From positions 1-54,212 of the forward strand of contig JAQVYS010000007.1 of the NCBI GenBank assembly GCA_028708605.1: a stretch of 54,212 bases of DNA. The letters run 5' to 3'. This stretch comes from Bacillota bacterium. Lineage in GTDB: Bacteria > Bacillota > DTU065. Under the pieces are notes generated by a model. It did not search any database. It was not told the origin of the DNA and saw only the letters and a list, made by a program, of their open reading frames with translations. Below are positions 8,994-17,766 of the stretch, in pieces (positions within the stretch are counted from its first letter, which is position 1; each line of letters starts with the position of its first letter). A program made the translations under genes and the position numbers.

Positions 8994-10076
8994 GTGAGAT
9001 ACTCAATTTTTAGACGTTATATTTTAAAAGAATTCCTAGCCCCATTTCTAATGGGTGTAGCAGGAATGACAGTAATACTTATGAGCGATCTCCTCTTTGA
9101 ACTTATGGATTACTTAATAACTCGCCGGACCCCTTTAAGTGTAGTGTTAAGGCTTATCTGGTACAAGCTACCGGATATTATTGTCTTAACTTTACCTGTA
9201 GCTGTTTTGCTGGCGATTTTTATGTCTGTAGGAAGGCTTGTTAGGGATTCTGAGATGACCGTTATGAGAACATCAGGCGTAAGCTTTATCTCGCTTATTT
9301 CCCCTTTAATCATTGTTGGGGTTTTAATTAGTGGAATGGCATTTTTATTTGGCGACTACATAGCACCTAGGGCTAATGCTAGCTTTGAGGAGCTATTTAG
9401 GACTGTCATATTTAGGGAAAACCTTCCCCAAGTAGAGCAGGATGTTTTCTTTAAGGGCACAGGCGATCACTATTTTTATGTACGGTCTATAGATCGGACT
9501 AACGGAACAATGAAAGATGTCTTAGTATATAAGACAAACTTTTCACGTGTGCCAGATCTTATCTCAGCCAAAGAGGCTTTTTATGAAAACCAGACCTTGA
9601 TATTAAAAGATGGTATTAGCAGAGAATTTGACAATTCTGGATTTATAACTAGTGAAAAGAAATTTGGTGAAGTGGCAATTAATATCGGTCAAGATCTAGA
9701 TGCTCTTTTTGGAGTAGTAAAGAGTACATCCGAGATGACTAGAAAAGAACTTTCAGAGCAAATTGCAATCTTTAGCCGCTCAGGCGTAGATGTCAATGAG
9801 CTGATTGTTGACTATCATCGCAAACTATCAGTTCCTCTAGTAAGTCTTGTTTTTGTGCTTTTAGGCGCGCCATTTAGCGTTAAGTTTGGTAAGGGTGGAA
9901 TTTTTCTTGGTGCTGGTCTTGCCATTGGCATAGCGCTACTTTACTACGTTTTTAGTGCTTTTTGCAGAACCTTAGGAGCAGAAGGTATTATTACACCGAT
10001 TTTAGGGGCATGGCTTCCTACAGTACTGTTCCTTCTTGTGGGGACAAACTTTTTGAGGGTAGTTGAACGAGTATGA
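8994..10076 (+). CDS. LptF/LptG-family LPS export permease (first copy)
   Basis: LptF and LptG are the two inner-membrane halves of the LptB2FG ABC transporter that extracts LPS and passes it to LptC and LptA. This 360-residue protein has the YjgP/YjgQ family layout: helices 1-3 (residues ~12-35, 55-80 and 100-122), a periplasmic jellyroll-like domain (~125-265) and three C-terminal helices (~275-355). It opens RYILKEFLAPFLMG, the typical family N-terminus. The GTG start (8994) follows GCGAGGTG. Which of F or G it represents cannot be told from sequence alone; the second copy lies at 26802 beside lptB. Its stop overlaps the lptD region. Confidence 0.92.
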   Translation: MRYSIFRRYILKEFLAPFLMGVAGMTVILMSDLLFELMDYLITRRTPLSVVLRLIWYKLPDIIVLTLPVAVLLAIFMSVGRLVRDSEMTVMRTSGVSFISLISPLIIVGVLISGMAFLFGDYIAPRANASFEELFRTVIFRENLPQVEQDVFFKGTGDHYFYVRSIDRTNGTMKDVLVYKTNFSRVPDLISAKEAFYENQTLILKDGISREFDNSGFITSEKKFGEVAINIGQDLDALFGVVKSTSEMTRKELSEQIAIFSRSGVDVNELIVDYHRKLSVPLVSLVFVLLGAPFSVKFGKGGIFLGAGLAIGIALLYYVFSAFCRTLGAEGIITPILGAWLPTVLFLLVGTNFLRVVERV

Positions 10077-10087
10077 GGAGGGTAAAT

Positions 10088-12334
10088 GTGAAAGCAAAAA
10101 GAATCTTCTGTGTAATTTTATTTCTTTTGTCTGCTACCTTATGTAAAGCATCTAGCAAGAACCCTCCCCAAGAAAGCATAGTCATTGAAAACCAGGTTGA
10201 AACCCTAGAACATACTCAAGCGAAGGAACTTGACACAGGCAGCAAACCTCATGAGGCTAAAGACGAGGAGCTCAAGATCAAATCTACAGAAGGGATTTCC
10301 GGAGACAGCGAGAGAGTCTTTATTACAGGTGATGTCAGAATAGAAGGGACAGACTTTCTGGCTCGAGGAGCCGAGGCGGAAGTCGATCTTGTTAATAAGG
10401 TTGTGCGTTTTTCAGGTGGAGTAACTGTATCGCAAGATCAGAAGCAGTTTGTTGGCGAGGAATTGCTCTATAATTACAAGACTAAGTCAGGAACTATTAA
10501 AGCAGTCTCAGGTAATATTCAAAACAACACACTCAAAGATGATATGTATATTTACGGCCAAGAAATGAGCTTTGAAGATAAATATCTGCGCATCGATGGG
10601 GGGAAAATAACTAGTTGCAGTCGTGAAGACCCTCATTACCATATTGCAGCTAAAGTAATTGAAATCTATGAAGATGATAAACTCATATTGCGACATCTCT
10701 ATTATAAAGAGGGGAACTTTCCTTTGCTATACTTTCCGTACTACCAGATGTCGTTAAAGGAAAGAGAAAACTACTTAAAATTTCCTCAAATTGGTTCGTC
10801 AGCAAAAGAAGGTTTTTATCTAAAGTTTACCTATGTCTATACCCTTAACAAGGCTAATAAAGGTGAAATCTACCTAGACTATCTACAAAAGCTAGGTATT
10901 GGGCAAGGTATTCATCACAAATATACAAAAAACAAGACAAACGGCGATGGACGTTATTATCTAATTTACTCTCCTTATGAGAACAAATTAAAGCTAGTTG
11001 ATTTGTCTGGATCATTTATTACAGACCTAGGTAACTTTCAGCTTTCAGCAAACGCGGCTTACAAAAATGATCTAACGGAGTTGTCTCCTAAATATCTCAG
11101 AAAAACCTCACTTAATTCAGTATATAGAGGAGAAAACTATAACGGTAACTTGCGACTTAACTATGTGGATGAAGATTCAAGTGTCCCTGTTAAAGAAGAG
11201 TTTAAGCTAGATACTAGCCACATAATACGTCTAAACAAAGAGTGGAGACTAAATTTAAGTGGCAACATTACCCACAGTCAAAAGAGTAATAACCCTTGGG
11301 TCACAGTCATTAGTTATGATGGTACCTTAAATTACAATGCTCAGAGGCTAATTGGCACTTTAAGATGGCAGCAGGAGGATAGAAGCCTAGAACAAGGTTC
11401 TACCTACAATAAGCTTTTAAGACAACCAGAGCTGGTTTTAAGAAGCCGTAGTCTCAAGGTCTTTGATTGGCCCGTTACTTTAGAGACTACACTTGGTAGC
11501 TATAAGGAGCAACCAAGGAACGTTTCAAGTAATAAGCTTAGTTTAAAAGGGACTTTAGGGAGAAAAACTTATAAGATTACTGATCACGTCGATTTTAGTA
11601 TACTTTTGGAAGGGCAGGGAACAACATATAACATCAAAACCCTAGATCCATATGTTCTTTCCTGGAGAGGAGTTTTAGGTCTAACCTATAAACCTGTTCA
11701 AAATTTGAGCCTTAGTACTGACTATACAAAACGAAATGTCTATGGAAATTCGCCGTTTAGTTTTGATAGGATATCTAACATCCATTCACTTGACTTTAGA
11801 TTATATAATACCTTCGGTTTTTTAAGTAACGAGTCAAGAACCGGATATGATCTCATTCAATCTTCATTTAAAAACTGGGATAATACCCACAGATTTACTT
11901 TCCGCACCTTTACGGCTTCATTTGAACACTCTTATAAACTCCAGCCATTTGAGCCAATTAAGTTTGCAGGAAACCTCAATCTAAAACCTAACAAAAATGT
12001 TAGCCTGCAGGCAAGAATAAATTATTCTAAAGAAAATAACGAGTGGAAGCTAAAGGAGCTAAACGGAAAAGGTCAGTTAGATATTGGCAGCTTTACCTTA
12101 AAGGGAGAGGCTACCTATAATACATCCACAAACAAATACTCAACCATAAGAGCATCGATAGGTAAGGACCTCCATTGCAGAAGAATCGATTTTACCTACG
12201 ACCATGTAAATAAAGCAGTATGGTTTGAGTTTAGGATACATGCAATTGGAGATAAGCCTATGAAGCTTAGAGTAAGCGAATCAGGTATAGACTTTAGTAG
12301 CGATATGCTTACAGCACTAAGTTCAGGAAATTAG
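10088..12334 (+). CDS. lptD: LPS-assembly protein LptD (OstA), outer-membrane translocon
   Basis: LptD is the outer-membrane barrel that places LPS in the outer leaflet. The protein (748 residues from the GTG at 10088) has a signal peptide ending LCKAS, an OstA-type beta-jellyroll (residues ~50-150; GDVRIEGTDFLARGAEAEVD) and then the LptD signature region (KITSCSREDPHYHIAAK, with FPLLYFPYYQM), followed by a long barrel. The GTG is preferred because GAGGAGGG lies 5 bases before it; an in-frame ATG at 10073, overlapping the previous stop, lacks a ribosome site and is the alternative. The E. coli inter-domain disulfide pattern is not evident: only Cys in the TSC motif and a few others are visible. 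It is next to lptC and lptA. Confidence 0.92.
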   Translation: MKAKRIFCVILFLLSATLCKASSKNPPQESIVIENQVETLEHTQAKELDTGSKPHEAKDEELKIKSTEGISGDSERVFITGDVRIEGTDFLARGAEAEVDLVNKVVRFSGGVTVSQDQKQFVGEELLYNYKTKSGTIKAVSGNIQNNTLKDDMYIYGQEMSFEDKYLRIDGGKITSCSREDPHYHIAAKVIEIYEDDKLILRHLYYKEGNFPLLYFPYYQMSLKERENYLKFPQIGSSAKEGFYLKFTYVYTLNKANKGEIYLDYLQKLGIGQGIHHKYTKNKTNGDGRYYLIYSPYENKLKLVDLSGSFITDLGNFQLSANAAYKNDLTELSPKYLRKTSLNSVYRGENYNGNLRLNYVDEDSSVPVKEEFKLDTSHIIRLNKEWRLNLSGNITHSQKSNNPWVTVISYDGTLNYNAQRLIGTLRWQQEDRSLEQGSTYNKLLRQPELVLRSRSLKVFDWPVTLETTLGSYKEQPRNVSSNKLSLKGTLGRKTYKITDHVDFSILLEGQGTTYNIKTLDPYVLSWRGVLGLTYKPVQNLSLSTDYTKRNVYGNSPFSFDRISNIHSLDFRLYNTFGFLSNESRTGYDLIQSSFKNWDNTHRFTFRTFTASFEHSYKLQPFEPIKFAGNLNLKPNKNVSLQARINYSKENNEWKLKELNGKGQLDIGSFTLKGEATYNTSTNKYSTIRASIGKDLHCRRIDFTYDHVNKAVWFEFRIHAIGDKPMKLRVSESGIDFSSDMLTALSSGN

Positions 12335-12353
12335 GCAAAAAGGAGGTAGAGGC

Positions 12354-12974
12354 TTGAAAAGAAAATTATTCTGGCTAATGATGTTACCTGTAATGTTTTT
12401 TGCAGGTTGCACTAGAGAAAGTGTTGAGACTCAAAGAGAGCCTCTGCCTTCAGATTATAAACAGGTAGTCGATACTATCAAGGTTGTAGAAAGAAGAGAA
12501 GGCTTGCCTAGTTTTAGCTTAGAAGCAAAGACCGTAATTGAATTTAATGACTACATCGAATTTAATGATCTAGATGAAGTAGTTACCTATAGTGATGGCA
12601 ATCCTGAGCTAAAGCTGACATCAAATACAGCTGCTTGGTACCAAAGACAAAACCGTCTAGAAGCTATAGGTGATGTTAATCTGTTTGGGCTTGAAGAGGA
12701 ATTTATACTCCAAGCACCAAAGGTAGTCTATCAAACACTAGATGAGACCTTTAAAACTATAGGCAGGTCAACAATAATTACCTCTAGCTACAGAGTTTCA
12801 GCTGACAAACTAGATGGAAGTGTGAAAGAAAAATTACTAATTGCTAGAGGCAACTTAATCCTTATCAACGAAGATGGCATGGAAGTTGAAGGCTCAAGCT
12901 TAGAGTTTAACTGGGAAACTAACGACTACAAGGTAAAAGGACCAATTACTGCAGAAATAAAACCGATAGACTAA
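12354..12974 (+). CDS. lptC: LptC-family LPS export protein, predicted lipoprotein
   Basis: LptC receives LPS from LptB2FG and hands it to LptA. This 206-residue protein shows an LptC/OstA-like jellyroll (residues ~55-205; EAIGDVNLFGLEE, LDGSVKEKLLIARGNLILIN). Unlike E. coli LptC, which has a transmembrane anchor, it carries a lipobox, FFAGC, with the lipidated Cys at residue 19, so it is predicted to be a lipoprotein. The start is a TTG (12354) behind AAAGGAGG. It lies 19 bases after lptD and 48 bases before lptA, consistent with one operon. The assignment to LptC rather than a second LptA rests on order and anchoring. Confidence 0.85.
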   Translation: MKRKLFWLMMLPVMFFAGCTRESVETQREPLPSDYKQVVDTIKVVERREGLPSFSLEAKTVIEFNDYIEFNDLDEVVTYSDGNPELKLTSNTAAWYQRQNRLEAIGDVNLFGLEEEFILQAPKVVYQTLDETFKTIGRSTIITSSYRVSADKLDGSVKEKLLIARGNLILINEDGMEVEGSSLEFNWETNDYKVKGPITAEIKPID

Positions 12975-12999
12975 TTTTCATTTTAGAAATGGGGGTTTG

Positions 13000-13015
13000 G
13001 CCGGGACTTACCGGC
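13000..13015 (+). promoter_or_regulatory. Hairpin immediately before the lptA start
   Basis: GCCGG (13000-13004) and CCGGC (13011-13015) form a 5-bp GC stem, 7 bases upstream of the lptA ATG, where a Shine-Dalgarno site would normally lie; no clear SD follows it. The hairpin also lies inside a possible 10-codon reading frame (12989-13021) that ends one base before the lptA ATG, so lptA translation may depend on coupling or on unfolding of this hairpin. The function is inferred. Confidence 0.35.
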
Positions 13016-13022
13016 AAATAAT

Positions 13023-13655
13023 ATGAAAAAGAAAGCACTTCTTCTTTTAACAATTTTGGCCTTGATGCTACCCTTAAAAGCCTTTGCGAAACAAGACAAC
13101 CTAGTCTTTACCGTTAGTGAAGACGGTGAGATGCTTGGCGGAGAAGGAGACGAAGTAACCGTTACGGGCAGAGAGATTGTTGTTACTCAAGGTAAAACCA
13201 AAATTATTACCCAAAAATTGATCTACAACACCAAAACCAAAGTTGCTAGAGCCTTTGGAGAGTGTATAATAATTAATGATAATATGACAATTAACTCAGA
13301 GGAGGTCTACTTTGACACAGAAAACAACTACGCAAAACTAACTGGACAAGTAAAGATTAGTCAGGAAAGAGAAGAAAAAGATATCACTATTGATGCTGAT
13401 TTTGTAGAGCTTTGGACAGAAACAAAAGATGTCAAAGCTGACGGAAACGTTGTAATTAATGATACCGAGAAGATCATTTATGGAGATACGTTAGAGTTTA
13501 GTGATCAAACCGGAATTGCAAAGCTCTTTGGTAGATTGAAGCTAATTGAAGAAGACAGAACCTTATCAAGTCCTGATGGGACTCTAGAGACCAACGTTGA
13601 CAAAGGCACTTATAAGGTTACTGGTCAGATAGAGTTTATAACTAGGGTAAACTAG
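13023..13655 (+). CDS. lptA: LptA-like periplasmic LPS bridge protein (OstA-like)
   Basis: LptA oligomers form the periplasmic bridge from LptC to LptD. The 210-residue protein has a signal peptide (residues 1-22, ending KAFA) and OstA/LptA-type repeats of the pattern 'A-x-G-x-V-x-I-x-x-x-x-x-x-I-x-G-x-x-L' (for example LTGQVKISQE, KADGNVVINDTEKIIYGDTLEF, AKLFGRLKLIEEDRTLSS). It is soluble after cleavage. The ATG at 13023 gives the clean signal peptide, although a conventional ribosome site is lacking. Together with the genes before it, it completes the lptF/G-lptD-lptC-lptA group. Confidence 0.88.
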   Translation: MKKKALLLLTILALMLPLKAFAKQDNLVFTVSEDGEMLGGEGDEVTVTGREIVVTQGKTKIITQKLIYNTKTKVARAFGECIIINDNMTINSEEVYFDTENNYAKLTGQVKISQEREEKDITIDADFVELWTETKDVKADGNVVINDTEKIIYGDTLEFSDQTGIAKLFGRLKLIEEDRTLSSPDGTLETNVDKGTYKVTGQIEFITRVN

Positions 13656-13667
13656 GGGGAATTAAAC

Positions 13668-15044
13668 GTGATAACACTTGATGAAGCTCTAAACTTAGAT
13701 CGAAAGAGTATTATTGATCTGCATCGTGAATATGGCAATACAGCTCTTGTTTCGCTACTTGGGATGCTAAACTTTGACAAGCTCTTTGTCAAAGCTGAGG
13801 GCGTGAAGGTGTGGGACTCAGATGGCAATTTATATTTAGACTTCCTAGGGGGTTACGGGTCCCTTAATACAGGACATAATCATCCGTATGTAATTGAATC
13901 TATTATGAAAGTCAAAGAGCGCCCTAACTTTTTACAGGCATCTCTTCCTGCACTCGCGGGTGTTTTAGCCAATAATATTGCAGAGATTACCCCTGGAGAT
14001 CTTAAACATTGCTTTTTTGGAAACAGTGGTGCAGAGGCTGTCGAAGGAGCGCTTAAGGTTGCCCGGATTACAACTGGCAAACCAGCTATAATTTCAACTG
14101 GCGGATCTTTTCATGGTAAAACCATGGGTGCTTTGTCACTAACCGGCAGAGAGAAATACCAACAACCTTTTAAACCGCTGGTTCCGTCCTGTGACAAAGT
14201 ACCTTTTAATGATATTGAAGCATTAGAAGAAAGACTTAAAAAACAGGATGTAGCTGCATTTATAGTAGAACCGATCCAAGGCGAAGGCGGTATTATCATT
14301 CCAGACAAGGGCTATCTCAAAGCGGTTGAAGAACTCTGCCACAAATATGGCGCACTCTTTATTGCTGATGAGATCCAAACTGGACTTGGAAGAACAGGAA
14401 AGATGTTTGCCTGCGAGTGGGATGAGGCCAAACCTGATATTATGTGTATCGCCAAGTCTATAAGTGGGGGCATCATGCCAGCTTCGCTTTTTATTACCAC
14501 AGAAGAGATTTGGAATAAGGCCTATGGTTCAAAAGAAAAGTGTTTATTACACACTACAACCTTTGGAGGAAACACTTGGGCGGCTGCTGCTGGAATTGCA
14601 GCATTAGAGGTTATTATTAGGGAAAACCTTCCTCAAAAAGCTTTGGAACTAGGCGATTACCTCCTTGGAGAGCTCAACCGCCTAAAAGAAAAACACGGCT
14701 TAATTAAAGAGGTAAGAGGACGTGGGTTACTGATTGGTTTAGAGTTTGAAGAGCCAAAGGGCATGTTAGACAAAATTAGTGGTGGTGCACTTACCAAAGC
14801 TTCACAAGAGTATTTCGGATCTCTTGTTGCAGGTGAGCTTCAGAATAAATATGGTATTATAACCGCCTATACCCTAAACAATCCAAATGTGATTAGATTA
14901 GAGCCACCACTTATAGTAACTAAAGAAGAAATCGATCAAGTAATTACCGCTCTTGACAAGATTTTCACTGAGAATAAAAGTTTTCTAAAACTAGCAGTTA
15001 AAAGCTCAGGATCGATTATTTCAAGCGTTTTTGGGCGCAAATAG
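13668..15044 (+). CDS. Class III pyridoxal-phosphate aminotransferase
   Basis: The 458-residue protein is a fold-type I, class III aminotransferase. It has the cofactor-binding segment NSGAEAVEGALKVAR, the Asp of ADEIQTGLGRTG that contacts the pyridine nitrogen, and the Schiff-base Lys in AKSISGG (residue 263). The N-terminal extension before the catalytic fold resembles putrescine aminotransferases (YgjG-type) more than ornithine or acetylornithine enzymes, but substrate cannot be fixed by reading. Start GTG at 13668, 12 bases after lptA behind AGGGGGAA, so it belongs to the lpt transcript and a terminator follows. Its place in an LPS-export operon is unexpected; it might make an amino-modified envelope component or simply be a passenger. 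Confidence 0.88.
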   Translation: MITLDEALNLDRKSIIDLHREYGNTALVSLLGMLNFDKLFVKAEGVKVWDSDGNLYLDFLGGYGSLNTGHNHPYVIESIMKVKERPNFLQASLPALAGVLANNIAEITPGDLKHCFFGNSGAEAVEGALKVARITTGKPAIISTGGSFHGKTMGALSLTGREKYQQPFKPLVPSCDKVPFNDIEALEERLKKQDVAAFIVEPIQGEGGIIIPDKGYLKAVEELCHKYGALFIADEIQTGLGRTGKMFACEWDEAKPDIMCIAKSISGGIMPASLFITTEEIWNKAYGSKEKCLLHTTTFGGNTWAAAAGIAALEVIIRENLPQKALELGDYLLGELNRLKEKHGLIKEVRGRGLLIGLEFEEPKGMLDKISGGALTKASQEYFGSLVAGELQNKYGIITAYTLNNPNVIRLEPPLIVTKEEIDQVITALDKIFTENKSFLKLAVKSSGSIISSVFGRK

Positions 15045-15056
15045 TTGCAATTACTG

Positions 15057-15085
15057 AGGGGGAGTCATCGGACTCCTCTTTTTTT
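15057..15085 (+). terminator. Intrinsic terminator after the lpt-aminotransferase unit
   Basis: Stem GGAGTC/GACTCC (15061-15066 and 15071-15076) with flanking G-C/G-U pairs, ATCG loop, followed by a run of seven Ts (15079-15085). Confidence 0.85.
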
Positions 15086-15119
15086 GTTAAAAACTCACGT
15101 TAGTGCAGGAAGTTACCAA

Positions 15120-15148
15120 TGAGGGTTAAGTGTTGATTCTGCTATAAT
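15120..15148 (+). promoter_or_regulatory. Putative extended -10 promoter for the ABC system
   Basis: A consensus -10 TATAAT (15143-15148) is preceded by TGC, giving an extended -10 element; the -35 position (TGAGGG near 15120) is poor, as is usual for extended -10 promoters. It lies after a terminator and 22 bases before the permease start, with AAAGGAGGG between them. Confidence 0.55.
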
Positions 15149-15170
15149 TGAAACGAAAGGAGGGAGCCTT

Positions 15171-17021
15171 ATGCGCGGTGGATTTAAACTAGATTTAGCT
15201 ATCGTAATATTTCTTGAAATTATCGTACTTTCAGCTGCAATAATAGTTGCTGGTCATGGCTTTTCCTTTTATGTACAACGGGGATTAGATGATATAATCG
15301 GTGGGTCAGATTATCAAGTTATTGTACAAGTTAATAAAAATGAAACAGCAAATTTTATCGAGGGACTTAAAGAAACCTATTCTGGCAGAGACGGCTTTAG
15401 GTACCGTGTTAGTAAGGAACTTGGAGAAAACACTCATGTTTTATTAGGTTATAGTGAACAAGATCTTAAAAACGGTGCTTTAGACGAAGTAACAAGACTT
15501 GTAAGCTCTCTTCCAGGCTATGGGGGTTTGGCTCCTTTGTTGGATCCAGCCATCCTAGTCAAAGGTATGCCTCAAGAGACATATCCAGAGCTGATCGAAG
15601 AGATACACACCTGGCCTGAGGCAAAGTTCGCTGCTAAAGGGCCGATGGGTCTTTATGTTGTAGCTAAGGACCGCAAACACTTAGATACTATCCAAGACAA
15701 GCTTAAGGACCTTACTTCAACCTATTATAAGTGGGAGCTTGATCTCAAAGATCATACCAATCAAGAAGCAGCCCAAGCTCGTAAGATGATAGATGTAGCC
15801 CTCCAAGGGAAAAAATATTGGTTTACAGCTGCACCAGCAGAAGGAGTTATTGGTGATGCAGTACGCCTTCTTAAAAGCTATACCTCACAGTTAGTCTTTG
15901 AAAGTGAACTACCAGTTGGGGCAGAGGTAATTTTGTCACCTGAGACGCTTAAAACAGGAACTAAACCAAAAAGCAGTTTTCTAGCGAGGGTATATACAGA
16001 TGGTGTATTTCTAATTAAAGGAGACTCATTAGAGTTAACAGGCTCAGAAAAAGCATATCTTCTTGATGGGACAGGTTACGTTAAAAAAGCACTGTCTGAA
16101 TATAGATTAGAAAGTCCTAGAAAAGATCTTGAAATATGGCAGCCTGTTACAGATGCTCATGATCTACAGGTAAGTATACAAGCGCTTGCTGATAAAGTTG
16201 TTCAAGGTGAAGATTTCGGTATTTTGGTTAGAGAGATTGAACAACTGGCGAAAAACCTTAGTTTGCAAGTGCCAAGCGAATTGAATTCTCAATTAAGTGT
16301 TTTGGTTTTATGGGACAGGGTTGGTAGGCTTCCCGATGGTTTTAGAGCAGAATTGGCCCAAAAACTTCTAGATTGGGGCAATGCAATGCCATCAGATCCA
16401 CTCTTAAGGTTAAAGCAAAGCTTGCCATCTTGGAGTGATGAAGATATCGCAAAAAGCTGGCAGGAGATCGAAGCTATTGCTCGGCCTAAAACAGTCAGCG
16501 TCGTAACTACAGAAACTATCCCTCCAATAGACGGGGTAGTTAGGCAACCTGCTGCAGAGATCAGTGAAGATATCAAAAGCCAAATTGGCGGTGTAGTAAA
16601 TAGCGTTGTGCCGTTTGCAGCGCTAACAGTTGTAGTGATTTTACTCTGGGTTTTCATGGCCATAGACCATTCCCTATGGGGGAGTTACCTTGAGACGAAA
16701 AACAATCACTTAACACCTCTTTATGGATGGATTATTGGTGTCTTAGAGATGGTCTTTGTGGTCTATGTAATGCCTTTTGAGATGTCCGTTATTGTCAAAC
16801 TAGTTTACGTAATTGTTGGCGGAATTGGAAGTGCGGTTGTAATTACTTTTTCAAATCGTATCTCGCCTTTAAATGCCAAGAGTATTGAGGCAGGGGAAGC
16901 ATTAGGTCTTTCTAAGACAGAACTATATAGACAAGTAATAGTACCAGATGGTAGGCCAGGTCTTTGGCAGCTACTAAATCGCCGCAAGCTACTTTCTCCA
17001 AGGAGGTTTAGGAATGCTTGA
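15171..17021 (+). CDS. Atypical ABC transporter permease with large extracytoplasmic domain
   Basis: I do not recognise a named family. The 616-residue protein has one N-terminal helix (residues ~9-30), then some 440 residues with no hydrophobic segment, presumably outside the inner membrane, and three closely spaced helices (~478-498, 517-535 and 540-560). This four-helix layout resembles MacB/FtsX/LolC permeases. The cytoplasmic tail, however, carries a perfectly spaced importer-type EAA loop (E573-A574 ... G579 ... V589-I-V-P592, the EA-x5-G-x9-I-x-x-P pattern) that contacts the ATPase in ABC importers. No helix follows the loop, so the usual last helices of an importer permease are missing. 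It overlaps the ATPase gene by 8 bases. No substrate-binding protein gene is nearby; the large domain may do that job. The location between the lpt and lpx clusters suggests an envelope substrate (inference). Confidence 0.75.
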   Translation: MRGGFKLDLAIVIFLEIIVLSAAIIVAGHGFSFYVQRGLDDIIGGSDYQVIVQVNKNETANFIEGLKETYSGRDGFRYRVSKELGENTHVLLGYSEQDLKNGALDEVTRLVSSLPGYGGLAPLLDPAILVKGMPQETYPELIEEIHTWPEAKFAAKGPMGLYVVAKDRKHLDTIQDKLKDLTSTYYKWELDLKDHTNQEAAQARKMIDVALQGKKYWFTAAPAEGVIGDAVRLLKSYTSQLVFESELPVGAEVILSPETLKTGTKPKSSFLARVYTDGVFLIKGDSLELTGSEKAYLLDGTGYVKKALSEYRLESPRKDLEIWQPVTDAHDLQVSIQALADKVVQGEDFGILVREIEQLAKNLSLQVPSELNSQLSVLVLWDRVGRLPDGFRAELAQKLLDWGNAMPSDPLLRLKQSLPSWSDEDIAKSWQEIEAIARPKTVSVVTTETIPPIDGVVRQPAAEISEDIKSQIGGVVNSVVPFAALTVVVILLWVFMAIDHSLWGSYLETKNNHLTPLYGWIIGVLEMVFVVYVMPFEMSVIVKLVYVIVGGIGSAVVITFSNRISPLNAKSIEAGEALGLSKTELYRQVIVPDGRPGLWQLLNRRKLLSPRRFRNA

Positions 17022-17766
17022 ACTACATGATATCGTTTTAGAAAGAAATAATGTACGTTCTCTCTCTGATGTTAACCTCACTGTAAATTATGGAGAGACG
17101 GTTGTTTTAACAGGCCCAAGTGGTTGTGGTAAATCTACTCTTATCCGAGTTGCTCTAGGGCTTATTAAACCAAAGTCAGGAGAAGTGTGGTTTGAAGGTG
17201 TTAATCTTCAAGCCCTTTCTAGCGAAGCGTTGCGTAAAAAGAGAAGAAAAATGGGGATTGTCTTTCAAGAGTTCCAGCTACTTGAACACTTCACTGTTTT
17301 AGAGAATGTGCTTTTGCCTCTTTGGGAAGGCGATCGTATAAGAAATAAAGCTGAAGACGCCATTAAATCAGTGGGGCTTTGGGATAAGAGATTTAGATAT
17401 CCAAGACAGCTCTCTGGTGGTGAGAAGCAAAGAGTAGGTATTGCTAGAGCTTTAGCCTTAGATCCAGATATCATCTTTTGGGATGAGCCTACAGCAGCAC
17501 TAGATCCAATGTATGTCCATGAGATTTTAAGAATCATGGACTCTTTGGCACAAAAAAAGACGATGTTAGTTGTAACCCATGAGATGCCTTTTGCTCTCAA
17601 AGTAGCAGACCGTCTTGTATTGATGGAAGCAGGTAAAATCGTTGAAGAGGCTTCTCCTAGTAAAATCTTCTCCGAGCCATCCTCACATGTTGGTGCAATG
17701 TATCGAGAAAGACTACTCGACACAAGAGAAGCGCTTCAAAAATTAGATACGAAGCAGGTCGTTTGA
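17014..17766 (+). CDS. ABC transporter ATP-binding protein (amino-acid-importer type)
   Basis: The 250-residue ATPase has Walker A GPSGCGKST, the Q-loop (FQEFQLL), the signature LSGGEKQR, Walker B IIFWDEPTAALDP and the switch His in VTHEM. The segment THEMPFALKVADRLVLMEAGKIVEE is characteristic of polar amino-acid importer ATPases (GlnQ/HisP type) rather than LolD/MacB ATPases. Its start overlaps the end of the permease gene, so the two form a coupled pair; the ribosome site AAGGAGG lies inside the permease. The last codons run into the terminator hairpin. The substrate is unknown; family resemblance hints at a small polar molecule, while the partner's topology hints at an extrusion or mechanotransmission role. 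Confidence 0.85.
   Translation: MLELHDIVLERNNVRSLSDVNLTVNYGETVVLTGPSGCGKSTLIRVALGLIKPKSGEVWFEGVNLQALSSEALRKKRRKMGIVFQEFQLLEHFTVLENVLLPLWEGDRIRNKAEDAIKSVGLWDKRFRYPRQLSGGEKQRVGIARALALDPDIIFWDEPTAALDPMYVHEILRIMDSLAQKKTMLVVTHEMPFALKVADRLVLMEAGKIVEEASPSKIFSEPSSHVGAMYRERLLDTREALQKLDTKQVV

Noticed and set aside
16980-17021. A frameshift truncating the ABC permease after its EAA loop
   Set aside because: The next gene starts 8 bases before the stop and there is no intervening DNA that could encode more helices, so the short C-terminus seems genuine.
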